From positions 1-17,712 of the forward strand of contig JAJZAL010000074.1 of NCBI GenBank assembly GCA_021799405.1: a stretch of DNA of 17,712 nt, written 5' to 3'. Below are positions 14,452 through 17,712 of the stretch, in pieces. The DNA is from Acidobacteriota bacterium. Its GTDB lineage: Bacteria > Acidobacteriota > Terriglobia > Terriglobales > Acidobacteriaceae. A program made the translations under genes and the position numbers. Below the pieces are notes generated by a model, which searched no databases, was not told the origin of the DNA, and saw nothing but the letters and a program-made list of their open reading frames with translations. Position 1 is the first letter of the stretch, and each line of letters starts with the position of its first letter.

Positions 14452-14476
14452 ACCTCATAACGGTGAGGTTTGTTTT
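14452..14476 (+). terminator. Terminator-like hairpin 3
   Basis: ACCTCA (14452-14457) pairs with TGAGGT (14464-14469) across a 6-base loop, followed by TTGTTTT. It is the third such hairpin within 100 bases, all before the activator gene, so transcripts from the 14193 promoter probably do not reach the gene unless anti-terminated. Confidence 0.4.
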
Positions 14477-14666
14477 AAGCCCGTGTGTGGCAGGATTTTT
14501 TCCGTTAGCCGCCGCGGGCTTGAGGCCACCAACACGATCGCACCTGTTCGTACGCAACAGGAATTTGGAAGCGCTGTAGCCGGCCTGGGAGCTTGTAGTG
14601 ATTCAGCTACAAACCCGCCGCTTTAGCATCACCGCATGTGGCTCGCGAGAAAGAGATTGCTCGGCT

Positions 14667-16082
14667 ATGATCAAGATCGGGTTCTATTCTGATGATCGAA
14701 CGCTGCACCAGCTTCTTTCGTCGGCTCTCGGCAAAGAGTACCGTATCCAGAGAGAATCGGAAGAAGCAGGGTTGAATGGCCTTGTCAGAGCAGGCGAGTG
14801 CGATGTACTAATTCTGGATTTGTCCTGCCATCTTGCCCCCTTGCAGGAACGCGTTGAAAGCGCCCGGCGTCTGATCGGGTTGAATCTGCCTGCCATCATC
14901 ATGGCTGACGATGGTTTGCGTTCGGCCGCGCTCCAACTGGTCCGCAACGGAGCCTTTGGGTATTGCCGCCGCCCGCCCTCCATTCGGGATCTGAAGGCCA
15001 TGCTCAACCGGGCCTTCAACAGGCCCCTCCCGCAGGAACAGCCCCTCTCCGCATCCGATTGGATCCGGGAGCTCGATCGCTGTGGCCAGCTTATCGGATC
15101 CAGTTCTCGCATGCAGCGCGTGTATCAATTGGTGCGTAGCGTTGCCAGCCTCAACGCCGCAGTGCTGGTAACCGGTCAAAGCGGGACCGGAAAAGAACTG
15201 ATCGCCCGGGCTATTCACAATCTCGGAAGCCGTGAAGACCGGCCCTTTGTGGCCGTTTCCTGCGGCGCTATCCCTGAAACTCTGATTGAGGCCGAGCTTT
15301 TCGGACACGAAAAAGGCGCCTTTACTGGCTCGGTCGGAACTCGCGAAGGCTACTTTGAGCAAGCGGCAGACGGCACCCTCTTCCTCGATGAAATCGGCGA
15401 TCTGAGTCTCTATACCCAGGTCAAGCTGCTGCGGGTTCTGCAGCAGATGGAGTTCAGCCGTCTCGGCAGCAGCCGACTCATTCCCTTGCGGGCGCGCCTC
15501 ATCTTCGCCACCCACCGCGACCTGGCCAAGCTCGTGGCCGAGGGAAAATTCCGTCAGGATCTTTTCTACCGCATCAACGTCATGCGCATTGAATCTCCGG
15601 CGCTCCAGGAACACGCGGAAGATATTCCCATGATCGCGGAACACTTCCTGCGCCGCTACTCCGAACTCTTTCAAAAGCACATGACCGGGATTGAAAGGGA
15701 GGCTTTGGAGATGCTGCAGAGTTATGCCTGGCCCGGTAATGTGCGCGAACTCGAGAATGTGATTCAAAGAGCAATCATCCTCGCTCCTGGTTCCACGGTG
15801 CGCGCAGAGGACTTGTGCATCGAAGGCGAAGAGGAGGATGCTTCCAGCTTCGACGAAGGCGTAGTCGAGATTGGCGATTATCTGCCGGCCGGCTCCTTCG
15901 AGCGCCAGTTGCGCGACTACAAAGTCAGGCTGGCCATAGCGGCCGTGCGTGAGAATAACGGCAATAAGACTTTGGCGGCGCGCAGCCTGCGCATCTCCCG
16001 TGCGTATCTCCACCGTTTGATCCGTCTGGCCGAAACTGATGCGCCTGTTGAACAGAATCTGAACGAGGCAGAGTCGGCTTGA
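14667..16082 (+). CDS. Sigma-54-dependent transcriptional activator (NtrC type)
   Basis: A 471-residue regulator: receiver-like domain (1-118), AAA+ sigma-54-interaction domain (about 142-375) and Fis-type helix-turn-helix (about 425-455, NNGNKTLAARSLRISRAYLHRLI). The AAA+ parts are intact: Walker A GQSGTGKE (170-177), Walker B GTLFLDEIG (236-244) and arginines in FRQDLFYR (295-302). The sigma-54-contact loop reads GAFTGS instead of GAFTGA (217-222). The receiver keeps D9/D10 and D51, but the usual Thr is Ala (A80) and the conserved Lys is Arg (R101), so phosphorylation control is doubtful. ATG at 14667 starts exactly at the receiver; GTG at 14598 has a better ribosome binding site but would add 23 odd residues. 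It faces away from cpaA and is a natural candidate regulator of the Tad genes, though no -24/-12 promoter is seen here. The stop overlaps the next gene. Confidence 0.9.
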   Translation: MIKIGFYSDDRTLHQLLSSALGKEYRIQRESEEAGLNGLVRAGECDVLILDLSCHLAPLQERVESARRLIGLNLPAIIMADDGLRSAALQLVRNGAFGYCRRPPSIRDLKAMLNRAFNRPLPQEQPLSASDWIRELDRCGQLIGSSSRMQRVYQLVRSVASLNAAVLVTGQSGTGKELIARAIHNLGSREDRPFVAVSCGAIPETLIEAELFGHEKGAFTGSVGTREGYFEQAADGTLFLDEIGDLSLYTQVKLLRVLQQMEFSRLGSSRLIPLRARLIFATHRDLAKLVAEGKFRQDLFYRINVMRIESPALQEHAEDIPMIAEHFLRRYSELFQKHMTGIEREALEMLQSYAWPGNVRELENVIQRAIILAPGSTVRAEDLCIEGEEEDASSFDEGVVEIGDYLPAGSFERQLRDYKVRLAIAAVRENNGNKTLAARSLRISRAYLHRLIRLAETDAPVEQNLNEAESA

Positions 16083-17569
16083 GCCAGCCCGTTCCCCTCA
16101 CCGGCCGTGTGGCCGAGCCTGTCACCCTCCGGATTCTCAGGAGAGTCTTATCTTTCCCTGTTGTGCTCATCTGCCTGTTGGCAGTCCTTGCGCTTTTGAC
16201 GGTAAGAAACCGCTTCGACGACAGCGATCTCTGGTGGCACCTCAAAATGGGCGAGGTCATCTGGACCACTCACGCCATACCACTCGCCGATTTATTTTCA
16301 TTCACCACACACCACCAGTCACTCGTGCCACAGGAGTGGCTCGCCGAGGTCACCATCTACGCCGCCTACAGATGTGCCGGACTCTCCGGCCTCATGTTCT
16401 GGCTTTGCTTCTTCGCGATCGGTCAGGTCATTGCCGGCTACGTCCTTTGTGCCCTTTTCTCCGGCAATCTCAAGGTTGCTTTCGCCGGCGCAATGCTTGT
16501 GTGGCTTTTCGCCACCGAGGGCTTCTCTCTTCGTCCGCAACTGATCGCGTACCTGTTGCTGATCGTGGAGCTATGCATCATCCATCTTGGGCGCACGCGC
16601 AACGCCAGATGGTTCTTCATTTTGCCCGCTATCTTCGTAATCTGGATCAACTGCCATGGTTCTTTTATGCTCGGCCTGATCCTGGCGGGAATCTACACCT
16701 TCGCCTCCTTCTTCAGCTTCCGCGTGGGCTCGCTCGTTTCCGAAGCATGGCCTCAAAACAGCCGCCGGGCCTTCCTGATTGCGCTCGGCATCTCTGTTGC
16801 CGCGCTCCTTCTCAACCCTGCCGGAATCCGCCAGATCCTCTACCCGTTTGACACCATGCTGAAGATGCCCCTGCTAGTCGTCAACGTACAAGAGTGGGCG
16901 CCGCTGAACATGACCGAAGCGCGCGGCGTAGCTTTGCTGGCCGTCCTGCTGCTGATCCTACTTCTCGCTGTCACCCGCCGGGCCGAGCTTTATTTCGACG
17001 AATTGCTCCTGCTTGCCGCGGGAACCTGGCTTGCCGTCAGCCATCAGCGCATGCTGCCCGTCTTCGGCATCCTGGCCGCGCCCATCGTCTCGCGCCAGCT
17101 TGCCGGCGCATGGGAGAACTACGAGGCCGCAAAAGACCGTATTGCCCCCAACGCCGGTATGATCCTGCTCTGCCTGATGGCCCTCTGGATTGGCTTTCCG
17201 AGCGCTGCCAATCTGCAAGCGCAGGTTGCGGCGCAAAGCCCCGTCAAGGCAGTTGATTTCCTCCGGTCGAGTCATCTCGCCGGTCCCATGCTGAATGCCT
17301 ATGACTTTGGGGGCTATTTAATTTGGGCAGCGCCCGAATACCCGGTCTTCATTGACGGTCGTACTGATATTTACGAGTGGTCGGGCGTGCTCGGCGAGTT
17401 TGGCAACTGGGCCATGCTGCGCAGCGATCCGCGCGCACTGCTCCGCAAGTACAAGATTGGCTTCTGCCTACTGGAACGCCAATCGCCCGTGGCGCATGTC
17501 CTCGCCCTTATGCCTGGCTGGAAACTCGTCTACTCCGATTCGATTTCCGTGATCTTCGCGCGCGCATGA
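16079..17569 (+). CDS. Polytopic membrane protein, GT-C-like
   Basis: A 496-residue protein with about ten or eleven hydrophobic segments. The first periplasmic loop contains DDSDLWWHLKMGEVIW followed by PLADLFSFT and VPQEWLAEV; an acidic motif in this place is typical of GT-C type membrane glycosyltransferases, and the same arrangement occurs in a large uncharacterised bacterial membrane family. The C-terminus (about 400-496) is a soluble domain with VFIDGRTDIYEW, a conserved block of that family. Substrate unknown; glycosylation of a surface structure is possible. The start is TTG at 16079, overlapping the activator stop (TTGA), with GAGG about 10 bases upstream, so the two are probably translated in a coupled way. 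The following GTG at 16109 is an alternative start. Confidence 0.75.
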   Translation: MSQPVPLTGRVAEPVTLRILRRVLSFPVVLICLLAVLALLTVRNRFDDSDLWWHLKMGEVIWTTHAIPLADLFSFTTHHQSLVPQEWLAEVTIYAAYRCAGLSGLMFWLCFFAIGQVIAGYVLCALFSGNLKVAFAGAMLVWLFATEGFSLRPQLIAYLLLIVELCIIHLGRTRNARWFFILPAIFVIWINCHGSFMLGLILAGIYTFASFFSFRVGSLVSEAWPQNSRRAFLIALGISVAALLLNPAGIRQILYPFDTMLKMPLLVVNVQEWAPLNMTEARGVALLAVLLLILLLAVTRRAELYFDELLLLAAGTWLAVSHQRMLPVFGILAAPIVSRQLAGAWENYEAAKDRIAPNAGMILLCLMALWIGFPSAANLQAQVAAQSPVKAVDFLRSSHLAGPMLNAYDFGGYLIWAAPEYPVFIDGRTDIYEWSGVLGEFGNWAMLRSDPRALLRKYKIGFCLLERQSPVAHVLALMPGWKLVYSDSISVIFARA

Positions 17570-17712
17570 CGAAGTTTGCGGTTCTGAAGCCGCGTCCATC
17601 TCTTGCGGCAGGCCGCAATCGCAGGAAGCTGCATCTTCGGCTTGTACGGGGAGCAGAATTGCTCAGGTGACAACCGGAACATTCCAGGATGGAATTATGT
17701 GTGTGCGTTATA

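Larger units (their letters stand above)
13638..14666. other. Divergent cpaA / sigma-54 activator intergenic region
   Basis: About 1 kb without a credible gene; open frames near 13870-14166 look random (no ribosome binding site, odd composition). From cpaA outward it holds three GTATAC-like palindromes (13759-13810), the shared promoter blocks (14167-14202), a foldable stretch with terminator-like hairpins (14205-14476), a further structured stem (14477-14521) and a small stem over 14593-14612 just before the activator gene. I see no well-formed sigma-54 promoter for cpaA. Confidence 0.55.

Noticed and set aside
14808..16013. 401-codon minus-strand open frame opposite the sigma-54 activator
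   Set aside because: It is the antisense shadow of a clearly real gene with intact AAA+ motifs and has no recognisable domain.
17566..17670. 34-codon ORF overlapping the last membrane protein stop (ATGA)
   Set aside because: The overlap is suggestive, but the peptide is short and Arg-rich, with no ribosome binding evidence or paralogue.

Overview
The window is most likely from an Acidobacteriota genome (Terriglobia-like). This is an inference from the gene set, the moderately high GC content and gene order; no rRNA or marker gene is present to prove it. Its core is a tad/cpa (type IVc, Flp-type) pilus or secretion locus, all on the minus strand and split into two blocks. Block 1 (13637 to 8200, read leftwards) is prepilin peptidase CpaA, CpaE/TadZ-type ATPase, CpaF/TadA motor ATPase, TadB and TadC, followed by two tiny genes described here that encode near-identical 31-residue membrane peptides. 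After a gap with two hairpins comes a DUF192 protein with a long extra C-terminal region (8007 to 6940). Block 2 (4741 to 1593) is CpaB, the secretin CpaC (4-base overlap) and a stand-alone DUF192 protein.

Between the blocks, on the plus strand, lies a TonB-like protein (5241-6653), divergent from cpaB and convergent with the long DUF192 gene. The window begins with a plus-strand GT87-like membrane protein (238-1428). It ends with a plus-strand pair: a sigma-54-dependent activator (14667-16082) whose stop codon overlaps the TTG start of a polytopic membrane protein (16079-17569).

Together the genes could build the inner-membrane platform (TadB/TadC), motor (CpaF), localisation ATPase (CpaE), pilin-processing enzyme (CpaA), periplasmic adaptor (CpaB) and outer-membrane channel (CpaC) of a Tad machine. 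No Flp major pilin, TadE/TadF pseudopilin or TadD/TadG gene is visible, so those must lie elsewhere if the machine is complete.

The long non-coding stretches are informative. The cpaA/activator interval (13638-14666) holds GTATAC palindromes spaced by multiples of about 11 bp, a candidate promoter, a region able to fold into a nested multi-branched RNA, and three terminator-like hairpins. The cpaB/tonB interval (4742-5240) shares two short sequence blocks with that promoter. The strongest new observation is the pair of 31-residue peptide genes: they differ at many synonymous codons but at only three internal amino acids, which is good evidence that they are real, selected genes.
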